This document shows positions 1 to 7,652 of a stretch of 64,000 bases of DNA, piece by piece. Numbering within the stretch: the stretch's first letter is position 1; each line of letters opens with the position of its first letter. Source of the stretch: Pseudomonas bharatica CSV86. Its GTDB lineage: Bacteria; Pseudomonadota; Gammaproteobacteria; Pseudomonadales; Pseudomonadaceae. The stretch is taken from the NCBI RefSeq assembly GCF_000319305.2, contig NZ_AMWJ02000001.1, positions 1,240,001 to 1,304,000 of the forward strand, read 5' to 3'. The position numbers were made by a program, and so were the translations under genes. The notes under the pieces were generated by a model, which was not told where the DNA came from, did no database searches, and worked only from the letters and a program-made list of their open reading frames with translations.

Positions 1-296
1 GGACATGCCCGTCACCAACGCTTACACGGAGTCCATCAACCGACTGGCCAAGGACAAGAACCGTGAAGGGCGCGGTTACTCCTTCGAGGTGATGCGGGCA
101 CGAATGCTCTACACCACGAAGCACAAGAAGAAGGCACCGACTGCGAAGGTCTCTCCTTTCTACAAGAAAACCATCGGTTACGGACTGCCGGACTTCGCAG
201 AGGAACTCAACTACGGAGTCGATCTATCAACCATCTGATAATGGTATCAGGTTGGTGGGGTAAAGGTGCCCCATCAACCATTAAATCCGTATACCC
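1..296 (+). mobile_element. ISL3-family IS, right end (partial, runs off window)
   Basis: These 296 bases are identical to 15897-16192, the right end of the complete ISL3 element further along. They hold the last 78 codons of the transposase and the terminal inverted repeat ending in CGTATACCC. The flank just outside is a T-tract (GTTTTTTT), which fits the A/T-rich targets of ISL3 elements. The rest of this copy, possibly with the same passenger genes, lies before the window. Confidence 0.9.
2..238 (+). CDS. tnpA: ISL3 transposase, C-terminal part
   Basis: This is the C-terminal end of an ISL3-family DDE transposase whose 5' part is outside the window. The visible residues, including the motif TNAYTESINRLAKDKNREGRGYS split by the window edge, match residues 348-425 of the complete transposase at 14857-16134 without a difference. 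The conserved glutamate of the DDE triad lies in the NAYTESINR stretch. The ORF ends at TGA 236-238, 58 bases before the IS end. Confidence 0.9.
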   Translation, partial: DMPVTNAYTESINRLAKDKNREGRGYSFEVMRARMLYTTKHKKKAPTAKVSPFYKKTIGYGLPDFAEELNYGVDLSTI

Positions 297-752
297 GTTT
301 TTTTCCGCTTGGCTTTGCTCAAGTAGACCTAGTCGATTGAGCTCAACGTAGTGCTCGAAGGAGAAATCTATGAATGATTTGACAGCTTCGAGTCGTCGGG
401 TGCATGTCGATTGGCTCGCACCCGTACCGCGTTTGGTGGAGCAGAGGCGTTCGGCCAGCGATGTCAGTTCGGCTGAGCTGAACACCGCTAGCCGCTCAAG
501 CTTCGCTTCCAGTGGAGAACCTCGGCTAAGAGCCCACTCGTACGCGATAGCGATGTCACGTAGGTAATTTTCGACGGTATTGAGACGCGATCTGTGGAGC
601 AAATCCTCTGCCCAGAGGTTTGCTAGGATCACTGGAACCCCCTGCACCAGCAGGTATGGCCTGAGGCCGCTGGAGGCAGTGCGGATCATTCGGATTTCGC
701 AGAAAGGGACGTCTGGCATCGGTAGCTCCAGATCTGCAACGTTTCCGAACAT
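297..752 (-). pseudogene. Tyrosine recombinase (integrase), N-terminal stump
   Basis: About 150 native residues read like the N-terminal, SAM-like DNA-binding half of a site-specific integrase: NTVENYLRDIAIAYEWALSR followed by a TCTRRLEAVKSFIDFSFEHYV helix region. The frame runs straight into the ISL3 end at 296 and stops inside the IS, so the catalytic half with the Arg-His-Arg-Tyr residues is missing. I infer that the IS inserted into the gene and that later rearrangement removed the rest. Its start at 752 is divergent from the small ORF at 768. The fold assignment is by eye and moderate; loss of the C-terminus is certain. Confidence 0.6.
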
Positions 753-767
753 ATACCATAAGAATTG

Positions 768-923
768 ATGGTTTACTTCTACGCGCGACAGAACCGGATT
801 GCGGAGGCAGTCGCTTTCGCCGAGATGATGGTCAATTGCGTTATTGACGACACCCGTACCCTACCGCTAGAACCCCCGCGATGGGCGTCGGCATTAACAA
901 CTTCTACATCGGTGGAGCATTAA
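768..923 (+). CDS. Small ORF coupled to the downstream gene (51 aa)
   Basis: A 51-codon ORF starts at ATG 768 and ends with TAA 921-923. Its last base is the first base of the next gene's ATG (TAATG), a typical translational-coupling overlap. The peptide is amphipathic at its N-terminus (RIAEAVAFAEMMVNCVIDD) and resembles no family I know. An in-frame stop at 759-761 blocks upstream extension, and the SD is weak. It may be a real small protein or a remnant of a larger truncated gene. Confidence 0.35.
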   Translation: MVYFYARQNRIAEAVAFAEMMVNCVIDDTRTLPLEPPRWASALTTSTSVEH

Positions 924-2359
924 TGGACGAGCTTCGAATTCTGATTGCCAGGCTAGGCTGGCCGTCTACAACTGCCAGATGGTGGGCTATGCAAGAGCTG
1001 GCCGCGTGCTTGGGGAGATCAACAGCGGAAGCTGAGGCAGCATTGATCCAGCTATTGAAATCCTGTCGGCTGGAGGCAGAAGTAATCGAGATCCTCTGCA
1101 TATTCTGGATTGCAGCAAGAAGCAATGGTTACAAGGCGCCTGCGCAACTTGGCGAAAGTATCCAGCGATCATCCATTCTTGCGGACTTACTTCTGGACAG
1201 TCTAGGTGTTTGCAAACCCCTTGGAGATTCGAACCTAATTGAGGTGCCGGTCGACTTCGATATCCCCCAAGATTTTGAGGATGTACAAGGTTCTGATTTG
1301 CCGCGGATATTCAGAACTACAATGATTAATCTTGAATACCAAACTGGCCTGCCGTTTCTTCAACAAATGGCGTTTGAGTGGACGTTAAACCACTCTGTGT
1401 ACCCAGAGGCACCATTCCAAGGAAACCTCGGGCACTTCATCCGCCCACTAGGAGAGGGGTTTGTAGGGCACCTTTCTTCGCGTACAGCACTTCGCTCCAT
1501 CTCCGCCTATCTCCGAACTATTGCGGTCGCGACTGAGTGTTGGGGAATACCCATGCCATCCGCAGTGGATAGAGCTTTGCTGGCATTACCAATCCATCCG
1601 ACATTAGCCTTTCTCACCCCGCAACGGCCACAGTGGTTTCCTCAGGCGACAGACTTTGAGGGCGACAGTGCATTGATTCAAGCGTCTTTACAAGAAATGC
1701 TTATGCAGGTCAAAGCAGAAGAAGGTGGCGAGCTGATCGCTTTCGCCTCTCCTATAGTGATATCGAGGGAGCGGTGCGTAGAGGTCTCTTGTGTTCGATG
1801 GTCACAGGCTGTTGGCAGCAGTATTGCGGATGAGGACTTGGCTTTACATCTAGATGATTATTGGCATTACCGACCAGGAATTCGTAGCTCCGCTCTTGAG
1901 CCCTTGGGTGTGTCGACCTTGTTGTCGCTTCCCGGTGGCTTCAACAGTATCCTTGACGGCGAAAGCAAAGCATGGCCGCTTTCAGCGCCGCTCGACTTCG
2001 ATCGTATCGGATACCTTCAACACGATTTGTACCCCGAGCGCTTGATGATGCCGACACTGCCAGGCAAAGACGGGGCAGAACTTTCACCCCATCATGGCAG
2101 GTTGGTGATCAAGGATCGTGAGCAAGTGGTTGCGAGTCTCTGTTATTGGAACGCTGGATGGGGAGTGGCACGACCTACGCAGTTTGGTGGTCACTGTGGT
2201 TCAGCTCTGATTTCCCGAGGAACTTCGTATCGCGAAGGCGCTATTTTTGAAACTCCGGGAGTGCGGTCAATCTACTTATGGAAGGTCAGAACTCTGAGCC
2301 GCCACAACAGCTTTGGCAGCTTCGATGAAACCATAACGATGGGTGCATTGTTCGTTTGA
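923..2359 (+). CDS. Unknown accessory protein (478 aa), HEAT-like N-terminus
   Basis: I do not recognise this family. I chose ATG 923 because GGTGGAG sits six bases upstream, rather than the upstream ATG at 881. The first 100 residues look like alpha-helical repeats (STTARWWAMQELAACLG, then EAALIQLLKSCRLEAEVIEIL). The remainder is mixed and has no obvious nucleotide-binding or nuclease motif. No signal peptide or membrane segment is visible. It overlaps the small ORF at 768 and is followed 15 bases later by another small gene with a strong SD, so it is probably the main gene of a three-gene unit. Its place beside a broken integrase suggests cargo of an integrative element, possibly defensive; that is inference only. 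Confidence 0.7.
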   Translation: MDELRILIARLGWPSTTARWWAMQELAACLGRSTAEAEAALIQLLKSCRLEAEVIEILCIFWIAARSNGYKAPAQLGESIQRSSILADLLLDSLGVCKPLGDSNLIEVPVDFDIPQDFEDVQGSDLPRIFRTTMINLEYQTGLPFLQQMAFEWTLNHSVYPEAPFQGNLGHFIRPLGEGFVGHLSSRTALRSISAYLRTIAVATECWGIPMPSAVDRALLALPIHPTLAFLTPQRPQWFPQATDFEGDSALIQASLQEMLMQVKAEEGGELIAFASPIVISRERCVEVSCVRWSQAVGSSIADEDLALHLDDYWHYRPGIRSSALEPLGVSTLLSLPGGFNSILDGESKAWPLSAPLDFDRIGYLQHDLYPERLMMPTLPGKDGAELSPHHGRLVIKDREQVVASLCYWNAGWGVARPTQFGGHCGSALISRGTSYREGAIFETPGVRSIYLWKVRTLSRHNSFGSFDETITMGALFV

Positions 2360-2374
2360 TATGGAGGTATTTTT

Positions 2375-2499
2375 GTGAGCACGCGTTCGTCACTAAATCG
2401 AGGCGTTAAAAGGTCCAGATCGATGCGTACGATAATGATGATGTGAAGCTGAATTATGGTAAACGTCCTGCCAAGTTACCTTCCGTATTCCAGTATTAA
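2375..2499 (+). CDS. Small protein, third gene of the accessory unit (frameshifted)
   Basis: GTG 2375 has a strong GGAGG SD seven bases upstream. The frame as read stops after 23 codons at 2444. If the run AAAAGG at 2409-2414 is lengthened by one base, the frame continues through VQIDAYDNDDVKLNYGKRPA to TAA 2497-2499 and gives a product of about 41 residues that looks like real coding sequence. The same kind of one-base homopolymer shortening recurs elsewhere in the window, so this may be a sequence error. No known family was recognised. Confidence 0.4.
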
Positions 2500-2609
2500 A
2501 GGCGATGGTGCCCGCGTATTTTCAAGTGGACGCTATTACCCTTAACCACGCGAGGTGTGTTGGGCAAGCACTATTTCATATCCCACCGCTTGCGAATTGC
2601 AGAGAGTAT

Positions 2610-2921
2610 CTACCGGCTCCCGGCATCGCCGAAATAATCATTCTTTGCGACCAGGCCGAGATTATCGGTGAGATCCTGGCCATCTTCGCTGAACAGATGT
2701 TGAGTTCGCCGTTCCTGCTTGAGGTAAGCCAATGTTTGGAAGAAGCAATCCTCACACAGGTGCAGCTCATAGCGCTCCCCATCATGGGCAGTGCCATAGC
2801 CCCAATGTGCTTGTAGGGTGCCGAACTGATGCCCGCCAGTATCCAAGCGGGTGGAGCAACGGCATACATCGCACACGACGTCTGTAACGGTCTCGACCTC
2901 AGCTCTTCCGGTTATTTTCAT
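2610..2921 (-). CDS. Small CxxC zinc-ribbon-like protein (103 aa)
   Basis: The 103-residue product has two cysteine pairs (VVCDVCRCS near residue 17 and LHLCEDCFF near residue 56) spaced as in a four-cysteine zinc ribbon. The segment between them is rich in aromatic and Gly residues. There is no signal peptide or transmembrane segment. The start at 2921 has a GGAG SD seven bases upstream. It converges on the accessory operon and lies upstream of the chromate region. A role in nucleic-acid or protein binding is plausible from the ribbon alone, but I cannot name a function. Confidence 0.65.
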   Translation of the reverse strand: MKITGRAEVETVTDVVCDVCRCSTRLDTGGHQFGTLQAHWGYGTAHDGERYELHLCEDCFFQTLAYLKQERRTQHLFSEDGQDLTDNLGLVAKNDYFGDAGSR

Positions 2922-3095
2922 CGCTGACTCCTACAAATGCCCCTGACTTTCGCTTTCAGCATACAGCCTCCAGGACGGAGCGTAGGCTAGCCGAAGCATT
3001 TCAAGACGTTCACCGACTTAACGTAGTTGTAGTCACTCAGTAAGCGTACGGGGAATACGCCTTGCGTAGATCAGCCAGGCATCCTGGGAAATTGC
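2922..3095. other. Intergenic stretch without recognised features
   Basis: The bases between the zinc-ribbon gene and the repeat array at 3096 contain no convincing ORF or terminator. The promoter of the zinc-ribbon gene must lie here, but no clear -35/-10 pair could be assigned. Confidence 0.4.
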
Positions 3096-3180
3096 ACCTC
3101 TCTTGACCAAGCGTTTGCATTGCACTTGACCACCTGTTGGCATCGGATTTGACCAGCCAATTGCATTGGATCTGACCACT
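3096..3180 (+). repeat. Array of transposon-end-like repeats (IS21-type), copy A
   Basis: Three spaced repeats of the type TTGCAT-N-(A/G)(C/T)TTGACCA are visible: GCATTGCACTTGACCACC, GCATCGGATTTGACCAG and GCATTGGATCTGACCAC. Spaced multiple terminal repeats of this kind are typical of IS21-family ends. A matching array in the opposite orientation is at 5690-5748. No istA or istB gene is left between them. Confidence 0.5.
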
Positions 3181-3203
3181 CAAAGCACGGCGTAACTGAA
3201 TAG

Positions 3204-3440
3204 CTACAAAAACGATGTGGGCGGCATCATCTGCGGCGTGCCATCAATGATGCACATCCAGCCCCAGGTTTTGAGTGCTGGCGTCTTGTTGAACTCTTTC
3301 ACCAAATCGGCGGCGATCTGCCCTATGTCGATCTGCAGTGCGAACTGCGGCCGCATCGCGTGCATAACATCTACCCCCACATCGCCGGCCAGAAGTTCGC
3401 ACATCGGTCTGGTGCGTAGCTTCCAAGGAGTTCTTTCCGC
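3204..3440 (-). pseudogene. Unidentified coding remnant
   Basis: One minus-strand frame reads like genuine protein in its last 75 residues (MCELLAGDVGVDVMHAM, then LVKEFNKTPALKTWGWMCII) and ends with a stop near 3204. The N-terminal part of the same frame is not protein-like. I take it as the C-terminal fragment of a gene joined to the TauE fragment by a rearrangement. The family is not recognised. Confidence 0.35.
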
Positions 3441-3486
3441 GTCGTTCCGGATGCTGAAAGACCATGGTGTCCAGATGGGCCGACGC

Positions 3487-3769
3487 GCGGCAGTTGGTCG
3501 AAGAACGCCAGTGAGCCTGCGCCCAGGGTTGCCGTGAAGGCAGCCGGCAAGCTGAACTTCACCACAACCGACCAATCAGTCTGCTGGGCCATCAGCCCGA
3601 GCTTAAAAAGATTGTTGGCGAAGTGCACCACGGCGGTGGCCGCAATAGCGAGCTGCAAGGGGAAGAAAAGGGCAAATACTGGCATCAGCGCTGTCCCTTG
3701 ACCGAAGCCAGAGAGCAACGTCAGCCCTGAAGCCAGCAGTGCCGCAAAGCCGATCAGAATGAGTTCCAT
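3487..3769 (-). pseudogene. TauE/SafE-like permease, N-terminal fragment
   Basis: From ATG 3769 the frame encodes about 95 residues typical of the sulfite-exporter TauE/SafE family: a first helix with the GLTLLSGFGQGTALMPVFALF signature, then helices around FPLQLAIAATAVVHFANN and FSLPAAFTATLGAGSLAFF. After LPRVGPS the frame loses protein character and the remaining five or so helices are absent, so it is a truncated copy. It is divergent from chrA and shares the 3784-3815 operator-like palindrome. It probably belonged to the same metal or oxyanion resistance locus. Confidence 0.65.
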
Positions 3770-3783
3770 GATGGTCGACCTCA

Positions 3784-3815
3784 ATTATCGATTTACGCTA
3801 TCGTACATCGATAAT
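3784..3815. promoter_or_regulatory. Operator-like inverted repeat between tauE fragment and chrA
   Basis: ATTATCGAT and ATCGATAAT form a perfect nine-base inverted repeat separated by 14 bases. It lies 28 bases before the chrA ATG and 14 bases before the TauE fragment start. The PadR-family regulator encoded behind chrA is the obvious candidate to bind it and repress both directions; that link is inference from position. Confidence 0.55.
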
Positions 3816-3843
3816 TTCATCCAACCCTGTCACAGATCAAGTA

Positions 3844-5055
3844 ATGACCATGACTGAGATCACCAAGACTGACCGTAGCCCTTGGGCTGTTTTTTTGATC
3901 TTCCTCTGCTTGGGGCTCACCTCCTTCGGCGGCCCAATCGCACACCTGGGCTATTTCCGCGATGAGTTCGTGGTGCGTCGACAATGGTTGAGCGAGCGCA
4001 GCTATGCGGATCTTGTCGCCCTTTGCCAGTTTCTGCCAGGGCCGGCCAGCAGCCAGGTCGGTATCGCGCTCGGTCTGTCGCGCTCTGGCTATCGCGGCGC
4101 GCTGGCCGCGTGGCTGGGCTTCACCTTGCCCTCCGCAATTGCCCTGATCCTCTTCGCACTCGGCATCGCCAGTTATGGTGATGCCATGCCTGCTGGCGTG
4201 CTGCACGGTTTGAAGGTGGTGGCCGTGGCAGTGGTCGCCCAGGCGGTCTGGGGCATGGCGCGCAATCTGTGTCCCGATGCACCGCGTATTTCCATCATGG
4301 CGGCGGCGACCTGCTTCGTGCTGCTCATACCCTCTGCCTGGGGGCAAGTGAGTGTCATCATCCTTGCAGCCATCGTCGGCCTGCTGCTGTTCAAACCGCA
4401 ACAGGGAGAGGCCCATGATCCACTGCCGATCAGCGTGCGGCGTCGTGTTGGCCTGTTCTGGCTGGCGCTGTTCTTTGCTCTTCTGCTGGGGCTGCCGTTG
4501 CTAGCAGCTGTGTTCCCGAATCAGACATTGGCGATGGTGGATGCCTTCTACCGCGCCGGCTCGCTGGTATTCGGTGGCGGGCATGTCGTGCTGCCGCTGT
4601 TGCAAGCTGAGGTCGTACCAACAGGCTGGGTCGACAATGATGCATTCCTCGCGGGCTATGGTGCGGCGCAGGCCGTGCCGGGGCCTCTGTTCACCTTTGC
4701 AGCCTTTCTCGGCGCCTCGATGAACCAAGCACCAACTGGCTGGCTTGGCGGCCTGATCTGCCTTCTGGCGATCTTTGCGCCGTCTTTCCTGCTGGTGGTG
4801 GGTGCCCTGCCGTTCTGGGAACACCTGCGCCGTAACCTGCGCACGCAGGCTGCACTGCTCGGCATCAATGCGGCCGTGGTCGGCCTGCTGCTGGCTGCTC
4901 TCTACCAGCCCGTGTGGACGAGTGCGATTCATGGCCCGCAAGACTTCGGCCTGGCCCTTGTGGCACTGGTGGCGTTGATGTTCTGGAAGCTGCCGCCGTG
5001 GCTGGTCGTGCTGGGCAGCGGTATCCTAGGCGGGCTGTTGAGCATTGCCCTGTGA
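3844..5055 (+). CDS. chrA: Chromate transporter ChrA
   Basis: This inner-membrane CHR-family transporter of 403 residues exports chromate, and gives resistance, in characterised members. It has the usual two-repeat architecture. Each half opens with the family signature: FLCLGLTSFGGPIAHLGYF near residue 20 with LCQFLPGPASSQVG, and a second-half RAGSLVFGGGHVVLPLLQAE with AAQAVPGPLFTFAAFLG near residue 285. The full length and both halves are intact. It is followed 10 bases later by a PadR-type regulator and preceded by a palindromic operator, which suggests inducible control. Sulfate mimicry is the known chemistry of the family. Confidence 0.92.
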   Translation: MTMTEITKTDRSPWAVFLIFLCLGLTSFGGPIAHLGYFRDEFVVRRQWLSERSYADLVALCQFLPGPASSQVGIALGLSRSGYRGALAAWLGFTLPSAIALILFALGIASYGDAMPAGVLHGLKVVAVAVVAQAVWGMARNLCPDAPRISIMAAATCFVLLIPSAWGQVSVIILAAIVGLLLFKPQQGEAHDPLPISVRRRVGLFWLALFFALLLGLPLLAAVFPNQTLAMVDAFYRAGSLVFGGGHVVLPLLQAEVVPTGWVDNDAFLAGYGAAQAVPGPLFTFAAFLGASMNQAPTGWLGGLICLLAIFAPSFLLVVGALPFWEHLRRNLRTQAALLGINAAVVGLLLAALYQPVWTSAIHGPQDFGLALVALVALMFWKLPPWLVVLGSGILGGLLSIAL

Positions 5056-5065
5056 GAGGCGGCGA

Positions 5066-5371
5066 ATGACCGACAAAGACCTCTACGGCGGGTTGATCCG
5101 CCTGCACATCCTGCACCACGCCGCCGAGGCTCCCATCTTCGGGCTGGCCATCATCGAAGAGTTGCGACACCACGGCTACGAGCTTAGCGCGGGCACGCTG
5201 TATCCGATGCTGCACGGTCTGGAAAAGAAAGGTTATCTGCGCTCTCACCATGAGCGTACCGGGCGCCGTGAGCGACGCATGTACGAGATTACCGATGAAG
5301 GCCGAGTCGCGTTGGCGGATGCCAAAGTCAAGGTCAGGGAGTTGTTCGGAGAGTTAATCGAAGGGCGCTGA
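5066..5371 (+). CDS. PadR-family transcriptional regulator
   Basis: A 101-residue winged-helix protein of the short PadR type. The recognition region reads GYELSAGTLYPMLHGLEKKGYLRS, followed by the beta wing RTGRRERRMYEITDEGR, both diagnostic for PadR. I chose ATG 5066, 10 bases after the chrA stop; the upstream start at 5045 would overlap chrA. PadR proteins are usually ligand-released repressors. Coupled to chrA, it likely senses chromate or related stress and acts on the palindrome at 3784-3815. Confidence 0.88.
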   Translation: MTDKDLYGGLIRLHILHHAAEAPIFGLAIIEELRHHGYELSAGTLYPMLHGLEKKGYLRSHHERTGRRERRMYEITDEGRVALADAKVKVRELFGELIEGR

Positions 5372-5468
5372 TGGCCTTATCCGGAGTGCCTGCGGCCAGC
5401 TACTTGCTTTCATGACCGCGTACTGACCGAAAGCAGTGGTCTATTAGCTACGTCCGCTTTTGGCCGAT

Positions 5469-5640
5469 TCTGTTGAAAAAGTCGACCATGGTTTCCGCAG
5501 CAGAAAAGTATGCGTCCGAGATTGAAATCTTTACTTTCGGCAGAGGCTTCCGGACTCAGATTTCACGTAGCAGTGTGCAAAAAAGGCGTTTTAACCAGTC
5601 AATGACCGGGCTGTTTGGGCGAACCGACTTTTTCAACAGA
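5469..5640. repeat. MITE-like element with 16-bp inverted ends
   Basis: TCTGTTGAAAAAGTCG at 5469-5484 is repeated in perfect inverted form at 5625-5640, bounding about 170 bases with no ORF of note. Non-coding length, perfect ends and position between mobile remnants fit a miniature inverted-repeat element mobilised by a transposase elsewhere. Sequence like GACTTTTTCAACAG is familiar from ends of larger transposons, but the parent element was not identified here. Confidence 0.6.
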
Positions 5641-5689
5641 GTCGGTCGATTTCTGCCGGTCAGGGCGTACCCGTGCGCGGTTCAAATTC

Positions 5690-5748
5690 GATGCAAACAA
5701 CTGGTCAAGTCGAGTGCAAACGGGTGGTCAAGTCCATGCAATTACGCA
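5690..5748 (-). repeat. Array of transposon-end-like repeats (IS21-type), copy B
   Basis: Read on the minus strand this holds GCATGGACTTGACCACCC, GCACTCGACTTGACCAG and GCATCGAATTTGA, the same spaced motif as at 3096-3180 in opposite orientation. It fuses directly onto the 3' end of the IS66 tnpC gene and so marks the place where the IS66 element lost its end. Confidence 0.5.
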
Positions 5749-7267
5749 GCATCCACTGATGCGGCAGTAGATGTTCGATCTCACTAGCTTTCTGCGTCGG
5801 CAATCGCGTCAGTACATCCTTGAGATATGCGTACGGATCATGCCCGTTCATGCGTGCCGACTGGATCAAACTCATGATCGCTGCCGCTCGTTTGCCACTG
5901 CGCAGAGACCCGGCGAACAACCAATTGGAGCGCCCAAGCGCCCATGGTCTGATCGTGTTCTCCACCGGGTTGTTGTCGATGGGTACGGCACCATCATCCA
6001 GGTAGCGCATCAGCGCTACCCAGCGTTTCAAGCTGTAATCCAGAGCCTTGGCCGTGGCCGACCCCTCGGGCACGAGGTCGCGCTGAGCCAGCATCCATTC
6101 ATGTAACTTCTGTGCAATGGGCGCCGCTATTTCTTGGCGTAATCGCCATCGTTCTTCATCGCACATGTCTTTGGCCTGCCGTTCGACTTCGTACAGCCCG
6201 CCGATTGAGTGCAGCGCTTGTTCGGCCAACTGGCTTTTGTTCGCTGCATGCAGGTCGAAGAACTTACGGCGGGCATGCGCCATGCAGCCGATTTCGGTGA
6301 TATCCAGGTCGAAGCTGGCCTTGTAACCCGCGAAGTCATCACAGACCAGCTTGCCGTTCCAGGTGCCCAGGAAGTTGCGCGCATGTTCGCCGGCGCGGCT
6401 GGGGCTGAAGTCGTAGACCACCGCCTTGAGGGCCGAGTAAGGCGTCGTGCAATAAGCCCAGACATAAGCTCGATGCGTTTTCTTCTCTCCGGGAGCCAGC
6501 ATCTGCACCGGAGTTTCATCGGCATGCACGACTCGCTGAGCCAGCACCGCTTCGCGCAGTGCATCCACCAGCGGTTGTAGCTGTACGCCAGTTTGGCCCA
6601 CCCATTGAGCCAGCGTTGAACGCGGGATCGCCAGGCCTGCACGGCCAAAGATCTTTTCTTGCCGGTACAGCGGCAGATGGTCAGCGAATTTGGCTACCAT
6701 CACATGCGCCAGTAGGCCTGCGGTCGGGATGCCCTTGTCGATCACCTGGGCCGGCACCGGTGCTTGGATCAGTGTTTCGCACTGGCGGCAGGCCCACTTT
6801 CCACGTACATGCTGCTCAACGGTAAACACGCCAGGTGTGTAATCCAGCTTCTCGCTAACGTCTTCGCCGATGCGCTGAAGCTGGCACCCACAGACACACT
6901 GGGTGTTCTCTGGCTCGTGACGAATGACGGTACGTGGGAACTGCGGCGGTAGCGGCGCGCGCTTGGGCTTTTGGCGGGGTTCGTCCGACGTTGGGGCGGG
7001 ACGAAGCGCGTTCAGTTCTGCCTCGATAGCCTCAAGGTCGGTGTTGAGCAAGTCATCCAGCAAGCTGCCTTGCGCTGGGCTGATCTGCTCGCTGCGCTTG
7101 GCGAACTTGTGGCGCTTGAGGATGGCAATCTCGTGAGAGAGCTGCTCGATGATCGTCTCGTCACGATGGATTTTTCGCGCCATGGTATCGACCTTCGACA
7201 GCAACTGCGCAGCGAGTGCGCGCAGTTGTTCGGGTGTCATTTGGGCGAGATTGGGCGAGGAAGTCAT
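5705..7267 (-). CDS. tnpC: IS66 transposase TnpC
   Basis: This is the DDE transposase of the IS66 family, 520 residues as read. Visible are the N-terminal coiled leader (LSHEIAILKRHKFAKRSEQI), the Cys zinc-finger segment (CVCGCQLQRIGE and WACRQCETLIQAP), the catalytic domain with HADETPVQ and CDDFAGYK, and the helical insertion ending DNNPVENTIRPWALGRSNWLF, which holds the conserved Glu. The start at 7267 fits the family (MTSSPNLAQMTPEQLRALA). The last 15 or so residues are encoded by the fused IS21-like repeat and replace the native end, so activity is uncertain. Confidence 0.88.
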   Translation of the reverse strand: MTSSPNLAQMTPEQLRALAAQLLSKVDTMARKIHRDETIIEQLSHEIAILKRHKFAKRSEQISPAQGSLLDDLLNTDLEAIEAELNALRPAPTSDEPRQKPKRAPLPPQFPRTVIRHEPENTQCVCGCQLQRIGEDVSEKLDYTPGVFTVEQHVRGKWACRQCETLIQAPVPAQVIDKGIPTAGLLAHVMVAKFADHLPLYRQEKIFGRAGLAIPRSTLAQWVGQTGVQLQPLVDALREAVLAQRVVHADETPVQMLAPGEKKTHRAYVWAYCTTPYSALKAVVYDFSPSRAGEHARNFLGTWNGKLVCDDFAGYKASFDLDITEIGCMAHARRKFFDLHAANKSQLAEQALHSIGGLYEVERQAKDMCDEERWRLRQEIAAPIAQKLHEWMLAQRDLVPEGSATAKALDYSLKRWVALMRYLDDGAVPIDNNPVENTIRPWALGRSNWLFAGSLRSGKRAAAIMSLIQSARMNGHDPYAYLKDVLTRLPTQKASEIEHLLPHQWMLRNCMDLTTRLHST

Positions 7268-7316
7268 GCCGTGGATTTTACCAAAGCGATCCACCTGCCA
7301 CAGCTGAAAAGCAAGG

Positions 7317-7652
7317 CTAAATCACTGTGATTGCGCCGTTAGCGCCAACTCGCTGCCATGGCAAACCGAGCACCAGCGCTTGAAGTTGTTCAGCGTCGAG
7401 CCCAACTTCCAAGCCGCGATGAGTGCCAGGCCAGTGAAACTTGCCTTGGTTCAAACGCCTCGCGGCAAGCCAGATGCCCACGCCATCGTGCACCAGCACC
7501 TTCATCCGGTTGGCCCGGCGGTTGGCGAACAGATAAGCGCAGTGCGGCTTCGCCGCACCGAACACAGCGACCACGCGGGCCAACGCAGTTTCGGTGCCGG
7601 CGCGCATGTCCATGGGCTCGGTGGCTAGCCAGATGGCGTCGATGCGCATCAT
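7317..7652 (-). CDS. tnpB: IS66 accessory protein TnpB (Orf2)
   Basis: A 111-residue IS66 Orf2 protein with the diagnostic segments IWLATEPMDMRAGTETALARV, split across the middle, and RMKVLVHDGVGIWLAARRLNQGKF. Orf2 is required for IS66 transposition, but its biochemical role is not settled. The start ATGATG at 7652/7649 overlaps the tnpA stop, so it is translationally coupled. A 49-base gap separates it from tnpC. Length and motifs are intact. Confidence 0.88.
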   Translation of the reverse strand: MMRIDAIWLATEPMDMRAGTETALARVVAVFGAAKPHCAYLFANRRANRMKVLVHDGVGIWLAARRLNQGKFHWPGTHRGLEVGLDAEQLQALVLGLPWQRVGANGAITVI

